A stretch of 64,000 nucleotides of DNA from the NCBI RefSeq assembly GCF_015864665.1, contig NZ_JADYWU010000001.1:1426001-1490000 (forward strand), given 5' to 3'. A model generated the notes under the pieces. It was given only the letters and a program-made list of their open reading frames with translations. It was not told the DNA's origin and ran no database searches. Position 1 is the stretch's first letter; every line of letters begins with the position of its first letter. A program made the translations under genes and the position numbers. The DNA comes from Salinibacterium sp. SWN167. GTDB taxonomy: Bacteria > Actinomycetota > Actinomycetes > Actinomycetales > Microbacteriaceae. Shown here piece by piece: positions 53,536-61,409 of this stretch.

Positions 53536-54530
53536 CGTGCTGCCACCTCCGTCACGCGCGGATCGACGATGCGGTCAACGGCATCCGTCGCGATTGTCAC
53601 CAGGATGAAGGTCAGCGCGGAGAGGAGGGCGACGGCGGTGACGACGGGGATGTCGCGAATGGTGACAGCGTTGAGGAGTGTTCGGCCGAGGCCGGGACGG
53701 GCAAAGATCGTTTCGACGACCACGGCGCCGCTCAGGAGCGAGCCGAAGGCCCAGCCGGAGAGCGAGATGCCGGGAAGGGCTGCGTGCCGCAGAACGTGCC
53801 GGAGTCGCACGCCCCACTCGCTCTCGCCGCGAGCGCGCGCTGACAGCACGAAGGGCTGCTCGTAGGCGTTCGCGAGAGACTCGCGCATCACTTGGCCGAG
53901 GAAGCCTGTGAGAGGCAGAGCAAGGGTGAGCACGGGCAGCACGAGCCCGAGCGGACCGGGCACGCTAATCGGCGGAAGCCAGTGCAACGTATTGCTCAGC
54001 AAAATGATGAGCAGCGATGCCAACCAGAAATGCGGAACGGCAGCGGCCAGCAGTTCGAGCCCGGAGCCCAACGCGCGTGCAACGCGACCGCGACCGCTCG
54101 TAGCCAGCGTGAGGGTAAGGGCACCAAGCCAGGCCACCACGAGAGAAACGATCGTGAGCACGAGCGTCGACCAGAGTTGCGTCAGCACATAGGGAGCCAC
54201 CGCGACCTTGAGCGCGTAAGACGTGCCGAAGTCAGCAACGGCGAGCTTGCCCATCGCCAGAAAATACTGAACGATCAGCGGCTGGTCGAGGCCATAGTCG
54301 GCGCGAATCTGAGCCACCGCTTCGGCGGACGCTTGAGAACCAGGGCCGCCCAGAATTGCATCCACCGGATCGCCCGGAATCAACCGCAGCGCAAAGAAAA
54401 TGACCGTCGCGACCGCCCATAAAACAAACACGCCGCCGCCCACCCGGCGCGCGATCCACCCCAGCGACCGCAATCGCGTCGCTGGGGTGGAGACACTCGC
54501 TGCTGCAGGAGCGTCAGTCGAAACCGTCAC
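53532..54530 (-). CDS. Peptide/nickel-type ABC transporter permease (DppB family)
   Basis: Permease of 332 residues with about six membrane helices. Typical features are the loop PGDPVDAILGG near residue 55, the EAA-type segment NAYEQPFVLSARARGESEW and the ending with SGAVVVETIFARPGLGRTLLNA, described by its ETIFARPGLG core. It lies 13 bp after the binding protein gene. Cargo could be peptides, nickel or other small solutes; nothing in the operon decides it. Confidence 0.94.
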   Translation of the reverse strand: MTVSTDAPAAASVSTPATRLRSLGWIARRVGGGVFVLWAVATVIFFALRLIPGDPVDAILGGPGSQASAEAVAQIRADYGLDQPLIVQYFLAMGKLAVADFGTSYALKVAVAPYVLTQLWSTLVLTIVSLVVAWLGALTLTLATSGRGRVARALGSGLELLAAAVPHFWLASLLIILLSNTLHWLPPISVPGPLGLVLPVLTLALPLTGFLGQVMRESLANAYEQPFVLSARARGESEWGVRLRHVLRHAALPGISLSGWAFGSLLSGAVVVETIFARPGLGRTLLNAVTIRDIPVVTAVALLSALTFILVTIATDAVDRIVDPRVTEVAAR

Positions 54531-54543
54531 AGAGGGCGTTCCT

Positions 54544-56178
54544 TTAGTTGCTCAACCACGCATCGTAGAACGTCGGGGCGGCGACCGGCGGCAGAGCTCG
54601 GAAGCCCTTGACACTCGTGCTGTAGAGGTAGTGGTTCTGCTGGTCGTACAGGGGCAGAACGTAGAAGCCGCCAACAATGATCGACTGAGCCTCGGCGTAT
54701 AGTTCTTGGCGCTCGCCGGCGTCCGAGACTTCGCTAGCGGTTGTCAGAATCTCATCGAGAGCGGGGTCGCTCAGCTGGGCGAGGTTCGCGTAGTACCCGC
54801 TCGGCGCCGGGATGATCGAGTCTGAGTGGTACAGGATGCGCAGCACGTCAGCGCCGACCTTCGTGTACGGAGCGCTCACGAGGTTGTACTCGTTCGTGAA
54901 CAGAGCGCCGTACCAGGACGACAAATCTGTCGGCTGCAGGATGACCTCAAAACCGACGTCCTTCGCTGAGGCCTGAATCTGCTCAAACAGGGACTGCTCT
55001 GCCGGGATCGACTGGTTCGTGCTGATCGGGAACGTCAGGCTCAGGCGCTCGCCGTCTTTCGTGCGGTAACCGTCGGAGTCGATCGTGTCCCAGCCTGCCT
55101 CGTCGAGCAGCGTCTTCGCCGCGTCCGGGTCCGTAGTGAACACATCGGGCGTCGAGATGCCCGCAGGCTCGACACTCGAGAGCACGGAGTACGAACGCTC
55201 GGCCGTTCCGAAGAACAGGCTCTCGATGCCGGGGTTCACATCCACGGACCGGATGAAGGCTTCGCGCACCCGGATGTCGTCGAACGGTGCCTTGCCCGAG
55301 TTCAGTTCGATGCGGTTGGCGGCGCCGGGGCGCGGTGCATCGAGCTCTTCGATGGTCGCCACATCGGCGGCAGACGAGATGTTGTTGGGCTGCGCGTTGT
55401 CGATCACGTCAACGTCGCCCGACTGGAGGGCGGCATAGCGCGTGGCGGCATCCGGAATGAAACGCCATTCAATGGCGTCGAGACGGGCCGCACCGGTGTG
55501 CTCGGCGTCAGCGGGAGCCGAGTTGTAATCCTCGTTGCGTTCGAGGGTGACCGACTGCTGCTTGACCCAATCGGTCACGATGAAGGGACCGGTGCCGACC
55601 GGGCTTTCGCAGTTGGTGGCTTGGTCGCGTTCGAGCGCGGTGGGGGATTGGATGCTCACCCACGGCTGCGAGAACGATTCGAGTAGCGCGCTATCCGGTG
55701 CTGACAGGGTGAAGCGCACCTGATCGGCGGCGAGGGCTTTGATGCCGTCAATCTTGCCCACGGCGAGGTAGCCCGTTGAGGAAGCGGTGTCGGGGTCTTT
55801 CAAGTGCTCGATGTTCGCTTTGACGGCCTCTGCGTCGAAGGGGGTGCCGTCCGTGAAGTTCACATCGTCTCGCAGCGTGAAGTCCCACGTGAGCCCGTCG
55901 TCGCTCTCGATCCAATCGGTCGCGAGCCACGGAATGATCTCGCCGTCGCTGTTCTTCGAGACGAGCGATTCAAGGTACTGAGTGCTGATGAGTCCCTGCG
56001 GGTAGTTGCCGCCGACGTGCGGGTCGAGGCAGCCGGGCTCGGCATCGCCGGTCGCGTAAACGAGCGTACCGCCATCAACGGGCTCAGCAGTCGGTTCGCT
56101 GGCCGCTGTGCAGCCGGCAAGAAGTGCGGCACTGGCCGCAATCGAGAGGGGGACGAGCAGGATGCGGGGCGCGTTCAC
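54544..56178 (-). CDS. ABC transporter solute-binding lipoprotein, family 5 (peptide-type)
   Basis: Binding protein of 544 residues, the usual family 5 size. Lipobox LAGC places the lipidated Cys at 23. Family features are SLVSKNSDGEIIPWLATDW and WDFTLRDDVNFTDGTPFDAEAV, in the expected N-terminal region. It is the first gene of the operon that also encodes DppB, DppC, the fused ATPase and TetR. The promoter region carries the palindrome described at 56233-56258. Confidence 0.95.
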   Translation of the reverse strand: MNAPRILLVPLSIAASAALLAGCTAASEPTAEPVDGGTLVYATGDAEPGCLDPHVGGNYPQGLISTQYLESLVSKNSDGEIIPWLATDWIESDDGLTWDFTLRDDVNFTDGTPFDAEAVKANIEHLKDPDTASSTGYLAVGKIDGIKALAADQVRFTLSAPDSALLESFSQPWVSIQSPTALERDQATNCESPVGTGPFIVTDWVKQQSVTLERNEDYNSAPADAEHTGAARLDAIEWRFIPDAATRYAALQSGDVDVIDNAQPNNISSAADVATIEELDAPRPGAANRIELNSGKAPFDDIRVREAFIRSVDVNPGIESLFFGTAERSYSVLSSVEPAGISTPDVFTTDPDAAKTLLDEAGWDTIDSDGYRTKDGERLSLTFPISTNQSIPAEQSLFEQIQASAKDVGFEVILQPTDLSSWYGALFTNEYNLVSAPYTKVGADVLRILYHSDSIIPAPSGYYANLAQLSDPALDEILTTASEVSDAGERQELYAEAQSIIVGGFYVLPLYDQQNHYLYSTSVKGFRALPPVAAPTFYDAWLSN

Positions 56179-56232
56179 GGGGATCCTTTTGTGAGGGAGG
56201 AATGCTGCTCGGATGCGAGCCTCTCAATTATT

Positions 56233-56258
56233 GTTGAACTGAGTACATTAAGTCCAAC
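56233..56258. promoter_or_regulatory. Candidate TetR operator over the peptide ABC promoter
   Basis: An imperfect 26-bp palindrome with outer arms GTTGAACT (56233-56240) and AGTCCAAC (56251-56258); 7 of 8 arm positions match. On the minus strand TTGGAC (-35-like, inside the right arm) and CAATAA (-10-like) lie 18 bp apart, so the palindrome covers the promoter core of the binding protein gene. The TetR gene at the operon end is the likely reader. Confidence 0.5.
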
Positions 56259-56263
56259 TGGGC

Positions 56264-56304
56264 AAAAAACCGGGCCGGTGTGCCTGAGCACAACCGACCC
56301 GGTT
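56264..56304 (-). terminator. Intrinsic terminator of bioY
   Basis: A GC-rich stem with one bulged base and one wobble (AACCGGG.CGG.TGTGC with its complement), loop CTGA, followed on the minus strand by six T. It starts 32 bp after the bioY stop. Confidence 0.85.
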
Positions 56305-56336
56305 GGTGAAGCTAAACGACCCTGAAGGGGTGTGCC

Positions 56337-56936
56337 TTAGTTCTGCTTGCGCGAGAACTTGGTGGCGATCTTCCACGTGGTGGGGATCACGGCTGCGGCG
56401 ATGCCGGCCTTGATGAGTCCACCGATGATGAAGGGGTAGAGGCCCCACGCGAGAACCTGCTCGAGCGTGCCGCCGGTCACGAGGGCTAGCCACGTGAGGC
56501 CGAACGCGAAGGTGACGACGGTGCCCCCGACGAACGATAGCGCAGCGCCGAGGAACTTCTTGTCCCAGTCGCGCTGAGCGAGCCAGCCGGTGAAGGCAGC
56601 GGCGAAGATGAAACCGACGATGTAGCCACCGGTGGTGCCCGCGAGAACGTTGAGCCCAGAGGATGCTTCGCTGAAGACGGGGAGCCCAACCAGGCCGAGC
56701 AGTGCGTACAGCGCCATCGAGATCGCGCCACGCGTCGCGCCGAGCGACGCACCAACAAGCAGCACAGCAAGCGTCTGGCCCGTGATCGGTACGGGGTACA
56801 GCGGCACAACAACCTGGGCCATCACAGCAGTAAGAGCGGCGCCGGCGGCAACGAGCGTGATGTCAGTGGCGAGGCTACGAGAAAAGACGGTGTCGGCGAG
56901 CGTGGGCCGGCCGAGGGTCAAAGTGAGAGTCGACAC
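56337..56936 (-). CDS. bioY: Biotin transporter substrate-binding membrane subunit BioY
   Basis: S-component of 199 residues with six hydrophobic helices. The family motifs are GQTLAVLLVGASLG, ALYALLGLVGLPVF and GYIVGFIFAA. BioY binds biotin and works alone or with an ECF energy module (BioMN); no bioM or bioN gene is adjacent, so it may share an ECF module or act alone. GTG start follows AAAGGAG. Its terminator separates it from the peptide ABC operon. Confidence 0.93.
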   Translation of the reverse strand: MSTLTLTLGRPTLADTVFSRSLATDITLVAAGAALTAVMAQVVVPLYPVPITGQTLAVLLVGASLGATRGAISMALYALLGLVGLPVFSEASSGLNVLAGTTGGYIVGFIFAAAFTGWLAQRDWDKKFLGAALSFVGGTVVTFAFGLTWLALVTGGTLEQVLAWGLYPFIIGGLIKAGIAAAVIPTTWKIATKFSRKQN

Positions 56937-57088
56937 GCGACGCTCCTTTCCTTTGTCTGCGAACTGTGAAGAGCCCTACCTGAATAGGCGGGTGCCTGAA
57001 TAACCCTAGTCATAGTTCGCGGCGAGCTGTGTGCGCCTCGTGCTAACAAACCTGCTCAGATTTGTGGGATGCGTAACAATCGCGATTC
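56937..57088 (-). promoter_or_regulatory. Leader region of bioY with repeats
   Basis: Two features stand out. An 11-bp inverted repeat (56959-56969 with 57010-57020; one position is a G-T wobble) could fold over about 40 nt. Inside it the 8-mer TATTCAGG (minus strand) occurs twice with a 16-bp period. I see no match to the classic BirA operator. This may be an operator pair or a structured leader. Confidence 0.4.
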
Positions 57089-58318
57089 TCACGCCGCCGG
57101 AGTGGCAGGCGCTGCAATGGCTGTCGCATCGCCCACTACCGGCGGAGCCAAGAACAATGTGCCCTGGATGACGCTCCCCGCAAACGTGCGCAGTGCCACG
57201 AGCACCCAGGCTCCCACAAGAGCTACGAAGCTCACGAGCGCCATCATCTCGAGCACCGCGGAACCGGTAGCCGCGGCGAGCACGCTCAGCGCCACCACCA
57301 TGTTGCCCACCGGGAAGGTGAACGACCACCACGTGAGGCTGAACGGCATACCGCGGCGGGCAGTGTGCACGGTCATCGCGATTGCTAGCGCCGTCCAGAG
57401 AAGTGCAAAACCGAGCGTGGGGATGCCGTAGATGAACCCGAAGACGCGGAGCGCTTCGGCGAGTTCAGTCGCCACGGCGAACGGAGCAGCTGCTCCCAGC
57501 ACGACTACAGCGGTAATTGACTGGCCGAGGGGGCCGAGCACAATCCACAGAGTGGGAACGGCTGCTGAGTTGCCAATGTTGTGTCGTGCTAGCCGGCCCC
57601 AGATCAGCGGAAGGATCACCGCGGTAGCGATCATACTGAGCCCGAACATCGCGTAGCAGGCGATCAGCATCGTCAATCGAGCTTCGCCCTCAGGTAAGAA
57701 CGGGATCAGCGGTGCTCCGGCTGCTGCCGAGACCAGGGGCGGGACCACCGGCATGATCCAGCCTCCGAACGGCGATTGATCCGTGATGGCTGACGACGTG
57801 AAGGTCAAGAACGGCACAATCACGGCGGTCGCGAGGCCAAGCACGGTGCCGATCGACCAGAGCACAAGCGAGACGGTGAGCGCAGCATCCGCCCCCATGA
57901 TGTCGGGGCCGAACAGCAATGCACCAGCCCCGATCGTCAGAATTGCCAGCGGCGGAGCCCCATAGAAATGAACCATTGCCGGATGCCGGTGGTGCGAAAG
58001 TGCGACCTCGCGGTGGGCGATCCAGTGCGCTGCGCTCGCAGCGATGAGCCCCACGAGCAAGACGGTCGCGATCACCCAGACGGTGCTCGCAAACACGTGG
58101 AGTTGTGGGGCGATCAAGGGAAGCGTTGCAGCAGCATTCGCGACGATTCCGGTGCCCATGACAGAGGCGAACCAGTTCGGGCTGATGTTCGAGATCACGA
58201 GGCGCGGGCTGCTGAGATCGCGCAAGAGCAGTCGGCGGCGCTCGCGCACGGCGGGGGCGTCGTTGGCGGTGCCGGTGCCGGGGCTCGCGGGGCGCAGGCG
58301 AGGGGTGTGGCGGCTCAT
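57089..58318 (-). CDS. TDT-family transporter (TehA/SLAC1-like)
   Basis: Membrane protein of 409 residues with about ten predicted helices. The first helix carries NWFASVMGTGIVANAAATLPL, close to the N-[WP]-F-x-x-V-M-G-T-G signature of tellurite-resistance/dicarboxylate transporters. Relatives export sulfite, tellurite-related anions or malate; substrate here is unassigned. Start ATG 58318 follows a ribosome-like GGGG stretch poorly; a longer frame to 58390 has no better site. Confidence 0.88.
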   Translation of the reverse strand: MSRHTPRLRPASPGTGTANDAPAVRERRRLLLRDLSSPRLVISNISPNWFASVMGTGIVANAAATLPLIAPQLHVFASTVWVIATVLLVGLIAASAAHWIAHREVALSHHRHPAMVHFYGAPPLAILTIGAGALLFGPDIMGADAALTVSLVLWSIGTVLGLATAVIVPFLTFTSSAITDQSPFGGWIMPVVPPLVSAAAGAPLIPFLPEGEARLTMLIACYAMFGLSMIATAVILPLIWGRLARHNIGNSAAVPTLWIVLGPLGQSITAVVVLGAAAPFAVATELAEALRVFGFIYGIPTLGFALLWTALAIAMTVHTARRGMPFSLTWWSFTFPVGNMVVALSVLAAATGSAVLEMMALVSFVALVGAWVLVALRTFAGSVIQGTLFLAPPVVGDATAIAAPATPAA

Positions 58319-58478
58319 GCGTCGTTTCTGAGTATCGAAGGGGCAACGGGTGTCGGTCCACCGGTGCAACCGCGTGCGTTCGCGCAACATTCCCGTAGCC
58401 TTGAGCCACCTCGGTGCCGCACCGTGTTGTCGCTTCGGCTGCGGGGGATTCTGCGCCTAGCCCCGCACTGGAGGAACC

Positions 58479-59732
58479 ATGACAGAGCTCGTGATCATTG
58501 CCGTTGTGGTGTTCGCCTTCGCAATGGTCTCGCGACGGCTGGCTTTGTCTCCCGTTACCGCACCGATGGTCTTCACTGCCGTGGGTATCTTGCTCGGCAC
58601 GGCGGGCGCGCAATGGTTTCACCTTGATCTCAAGAGCGACGTTGTGTCGATCTTGGTTGAGGCCACGCTGGTGCTGGTTCTCTTCACGGATGCGGTGCGC
58701 ATCGATCTTCGGGCGTTGCGCAAGCAAGTCTTGCTTCCGCTGCGCTTGCTGGGCATAGGGCTTCCGCTCACGATTGTGCTCGGTGCAGTAGCGGCAGCGG
58801 CACTCTTCGACCAGCTCACTTTTATCGAAGCAGCGCTCATCGCTGCGATTCTTGCCCCGACGGATGCCGCGCTCGGTCAGGCGGTCGTCAGCGATAAACG
58901 GTTGCCGGTTCGGATTCGGCAAGCCCTCAACGTCGAGAGCGGACTGAACGACGGAATCATGGTTCCGGTTGTCACCGTTTTTCTCGCCGTTGCGGCGGCA
59001 GAGACCGGGGTGGCCTCGAGCGAAAGCTGGGGCGTTTTTGCCGCGCAGCAGATCGGTTTCGGGATCCTCGTGGGTGGTGGCGTCGGGGCTATTGGCGGGT
59101 GGCTGCTGAGCCGCGCGTCGAGCGCCGGGCAGGTGGACGGCATCTATCGCCAACTCGCGACCATTGCCATCGCCGTGGCGGCTTATGCGAGCGCCGGTGT
59201 TGTCGGAGGGAACGGGTTCATAGCCGCGTTCGTGGCTGGCCTCGCCTTCAGCGCGATCGCGCGTGACCATTGCAAAGACGTTCAGGATTTCACCGAAGAC
59301 GAGGGCGAGCTCCTGAGCTCGATCACGTTCTTGGTATTCGGTGCGGTGCTCGCGGCTCCCATTCTGACATCCCTCACGTGGCAAATCGCGCTGTACGTCG
59401 TGTTGTCATTGACGGTGGTGCGGATGGTTCCCGTGCTCATCTCGATGGCGTGGTCGGGCACCCGCTTTGAAACCCGGCTCTTCATCGGATGGTTTGGACC
59501 GCGTGGGCTTGCCTCTATTCTGTTCGCGCTGTTGGTATTCGATGAGCTCAGTGGCTCCGTTGCCGACACCGTGTTCTCCGTAGCGGTCTGGACAATCCTC
59601 GTCAGCGTCTTTGCGCACGGCGCGACGGCTAGCCCGTGGACTGCCCAACTCGCGCGCCACCTGAGCTCGGCGCCGTCATCCGCGGCCGAATTGAAACATG
59701 TGCAGGAGATGCCGGCACGTCGTCGTTTCTAA
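58479..59732 (+). CDS. Sodium/proton antiporter (CPA1-type)
   Basis: Antiporter of 417 residues with about twelve membrane helices. The ion-binding regions are visible: ILAPTDAALGQAV (Thr-Asp) and NVESGLNDGIMVPV (Glu-Ser-Gly-Leu-Asn-Asp), as in CPA1 exchangers. It exports Na+ or K+ in exchange for H+, supporting pH and salt balance. GAGGAACC precedes the ATG. A short soluble tail follows the last helix, with no regulatory RCK domain. Confidence 0.93.
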   Translation: MTELVIIAVVVFAFAMVSRRLALSPVTAPMVFTAVGILLGTAGAQWFHLDLKSDVVSILVEATLVLVLFTDAVRIDLRALRKQVLLPLRLLGIGLPLTIVLGAVAAAALFDQLTFIEAALIAAILAPTDAALGQAVVSDKRLPVRIRQALNVESGLNDGIMVPVVTVFLAVAAAETGVASSESWGVFAAQQIGFGILVGGGVGAIGGWLLSRASSAGQVDGIYRQLATIAIAVAAYASAGVVGGNGFIAAFVAGLAFSAIARDHCKDVQDFTEDEGELLSSITFLVFGAVLAAPILTSLTWQIALYVVLSLTVVRMVPVLISMAWSGTRFETRLFIGWFGPRGLASILFALLVFDELSGSVADTVFSVAVWTILVSVFAHGATASPWTAQLARHLSSAPSSAAELKHVQEMPARRRF

Positions 59733-59760
59733 GTCCCATCTTGATCCATCTAAAGCGCGC

Positions 59761-59797
59761 TTGTGCTAGTCCAACTAGAACAATTAGAATGCCGTCA
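59761..59797 (+). promoter_or_regulatory. Promoter with operator for a leaderless GntR transcript
   Basis: TTGTGC (59761-59766) and TAGAAT (59785-59790) are 18 bp apart; the GntR ATG lies 6 bp after the -10 box, so transcription would begin at or next to the start codon. Between them the palindrome CTAGTCCAACTAG (59766-59778) has perfect 5-bp arms. No Shine-Dalgarno sequence precedes the ATG. A separate palindrome AAGCGCGCTT is at 59753-59762. Confidence 0.6.
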
Positions 59798-60147
59798 TGC
59801 TAGTTCGAGTGGATCCCGCGTCAGAGACGCCGCTCTTTGAGCAGCTCGCGGCGAGCATCCGCCAATCCGTCATCGACAGAACTGTCACGGCCGGGGATAG
59901 ACTCCCCAGTGCGCGAGAATTGGCCAGTTCTCTCGGCGTTAATATGCACACGGTCTTGCATGCCTATCAAGAATTGCGCGATGAGGGATTCATCGAACTC
60001 CGCCGCGGCCGTGGGGCCATCGTTGCCACCACTGACCACAGCTACGATTCGCTTGCCGATGGCATCACCGCGATTGTTGCTGAAGCGCGCACCCACAACG
60101 TTTCACTCGCTACTCTTACCGCCCTCATCCGAGAGGAATACCAATGA
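59797..60147 (+). CDS. GntR-family regulator, YtrA subfamily
   Basis: Small regulator of 116 residues. The winged helix-turn-helix spans about 10-75, with DRLPSARELASSLGVNMHTVLHAY and the wing ELRRGRGAIVA; only a short helical tail follows, which is the YtrA layout without a ligand domain. The gene overlaps the DUF1648 gene by 4 bp (ATGA). Such regulators usually repress their own operon. Confidence 0.92.
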   Translation: MLVRVDPASETPLFEQLAASIRQSVIDRTVTAGDRLPSARELASSLGVNMHTVLHAYQELRDEGFIELRRGRGAIVATTDHSYDSLADGITAIVAEARTHNVSLATLTALIREEYQ

Positions 60148-61148
60148 CCCTTCCCGCCGAGAACGTTTCACCCCAACTCACGCGAAACCGCCGGCTGATC
60201 ATTGTGATCGGCGTGGTGATTCCCCTTGTGATTGCGTTGGCCGCTGCGTTCATCATGGCGTTGTGGATTCCCGAGCTTCCGAGCCCGGTTGCCTCGCACT
60301 GGGGAACCACGGGTCCAGACGGATACTCCACTGTGGGCAGCGTGATTGTGTTGCCGCTACTGATGACGCTGGTCTTCGCGGCGCTTGCCGCCTTTGCCAG
60401 CTGGAAGGGTGGCCCCAACGGCGGAATGCTCTGGGGGCACAAGATCATGGTGGCCGCATCCATGTTCCTGTCGATCACGCTCAGCGTCACAGCGGCGGGC
60501 TCACTTGCTGTTCAGCGAGGACTTGAGAACGCTGAGAATGCTCCTGCGATCGGGGGAATTGCCATTGCCGCATTCCCCATCGCGCTCGTCATGGCTCTGT
60601 TTGCGTGGCTCATGCTTCCTGCCGCGGAGTACATCACGTCGACCCCTGTTACCGCGAAGCCCATCGCGGGGGCTGCTACGCAGCGCGTGCACTTCTCGAC
60701 TACAACGCGGGTTGGTCCCGGCGTCGTGATCATCGTCGGTGCTGCCCTCGCAGCATTAGCAATCGCGCTCGCAGTGCAGGCCGTCAGCAATCCCGAGCAA
60801 CTTCTCTTACCCGCCGTCATCGGCCTCTTTGTGATTGCGCTGGCCGTCAGCACGCTTTCCTGGCGTGTGACGATCGATCAGCGCGGACTCAAAGTTCGCT
60901 CCGCTATCGGTTTTCCTCGCATCACCATTGCGCCCGACCAGATCGAGTCCGTCGCCGTCGTCGACGTGAACCCCATGGGTGAATTCGGTGGCTACGGCTG
61001 GCGTTGGGCGCCCGATGGCCGCAGCGGTATCGTGCTCTCCAAGGGCGACGCCATTGAAGTGACGCGGATGAACGGCAAAAAGTTCATCGTCACGATGCAC
61101 GATGCCCAGCTCGGTGCCGAAACGCTCGCTACGGTCGCCAAGAAATAG
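60144..61148 (+). CDS. DUF1648-domain membrane protein
   Basis: Membrane protein of 334 residues with about six helices. The DUF1648 motif is PELPSPVASHWGTTGPDGYS near residue 44. The C-terminal part (about 240-334) is soluble, with DQIESVAVVDVNPMGEFGG and GYGWRWAPDGRSGIVLSKGDAIEV. It is translationally coupled to the GntR regulator, a pairing seen in other Gram-positive genomes (recalled). Function unknown; its role may be in the cell envelope stress response. Confidence 0.88.
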   Translation: MTLPAENVSPQLTRNRRLIIVIGVVIPLVIALAAAFIMALWIPELPSPVASHWGTTGPDGYSTVGSVIVLPLLMTLVFAALAAFASWKGGPNGGMLWGHKIMVAASMFLSITLSVTAAGSLAVQRGLENAENAPAIGGIAIAAFPIALVMALFAWLMLPAAEYITSTPVTAKPIAGAATQRVHFSTTTRVGPGVVIIVGAALAALAIALAVQAVSNPEQLLLPAVIGLFVIALAVSTLSWRVTIDQRGLKVRSAIGFPRITIAPDQIESVAVVDVNPMGEFGGYGWRWAPDGRSGIVLSKGDAIEVTRMNGKKFIVTMHDAQLGAETLATVAKK

Positions 61149-61167
61149 CGCTCAGAAATAGCGCTCA
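61142..61167. repeat. 13-bp tandem duplication at the DUF1648 stop
   Basis: GAAATAGCGCTCA is present twice in a row (61142-61154, 61155-61167). The DUF1648 stop codon TAG lies inside the first copy. Confidence 0.85.
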
Positions 61168-61194
61168 GCGGTCAGCTAACTCGCGTATCATTGC

Positions 61195-61409
61195 TGCCAC
61201 ACGCTATGAACCGGCTATCACCGGGGAGCGTTCGGAAGAAACCATCTCAACTTCAGCTTCGGCAGGGGAGCGGGCGGCGGTAGAACCGAACGGGTAAGCC
61301 CGTTACAGCGATATGAGTGGTGTGCCTCTGGGTGCATAAGCGGGGTGGTACCGCGGCTGAAAGGTCGTCCTCGTGCAGATTATTCGCACCTACGTACCAC
61401 TGGAGCCTC
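61195..61409 (+). promoter_or_regulatory. T-box riboswitch (ileS, very short Stem I, translational type)
   Basis: Leader of ileS with the T-box core GGGTGGTACCGCGG at 61343-61356. Upstream, ACGCT (61201-61205) pairs with AGCGT (61227-61231) and CCGG (61211-61214) with CCGG (61221-61224), leaving the loop CTATCA, which holds the isoleucine codon ATC (61217-61219). This is the ultrashort Stem I form reported for actinobacterial ileS genes. GTGGTAC (61345-61351) can pair with GTACCAC (61394-61400) just before the ribosome site TGGAG, so tRNA binding would control translation. Confidence 0.9.

Noticed and set aside
56937-57088. BirA operator for bioY
   Set aside because: The TTGTWAACC half-site with its inverted partner was not found.
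57690-59384. 564-residue minus-strand open frame
   Set aside because: It crosses the TDT transporter gene in another frame and runs antisense to the antiporter gene; low-complexity and very basic.
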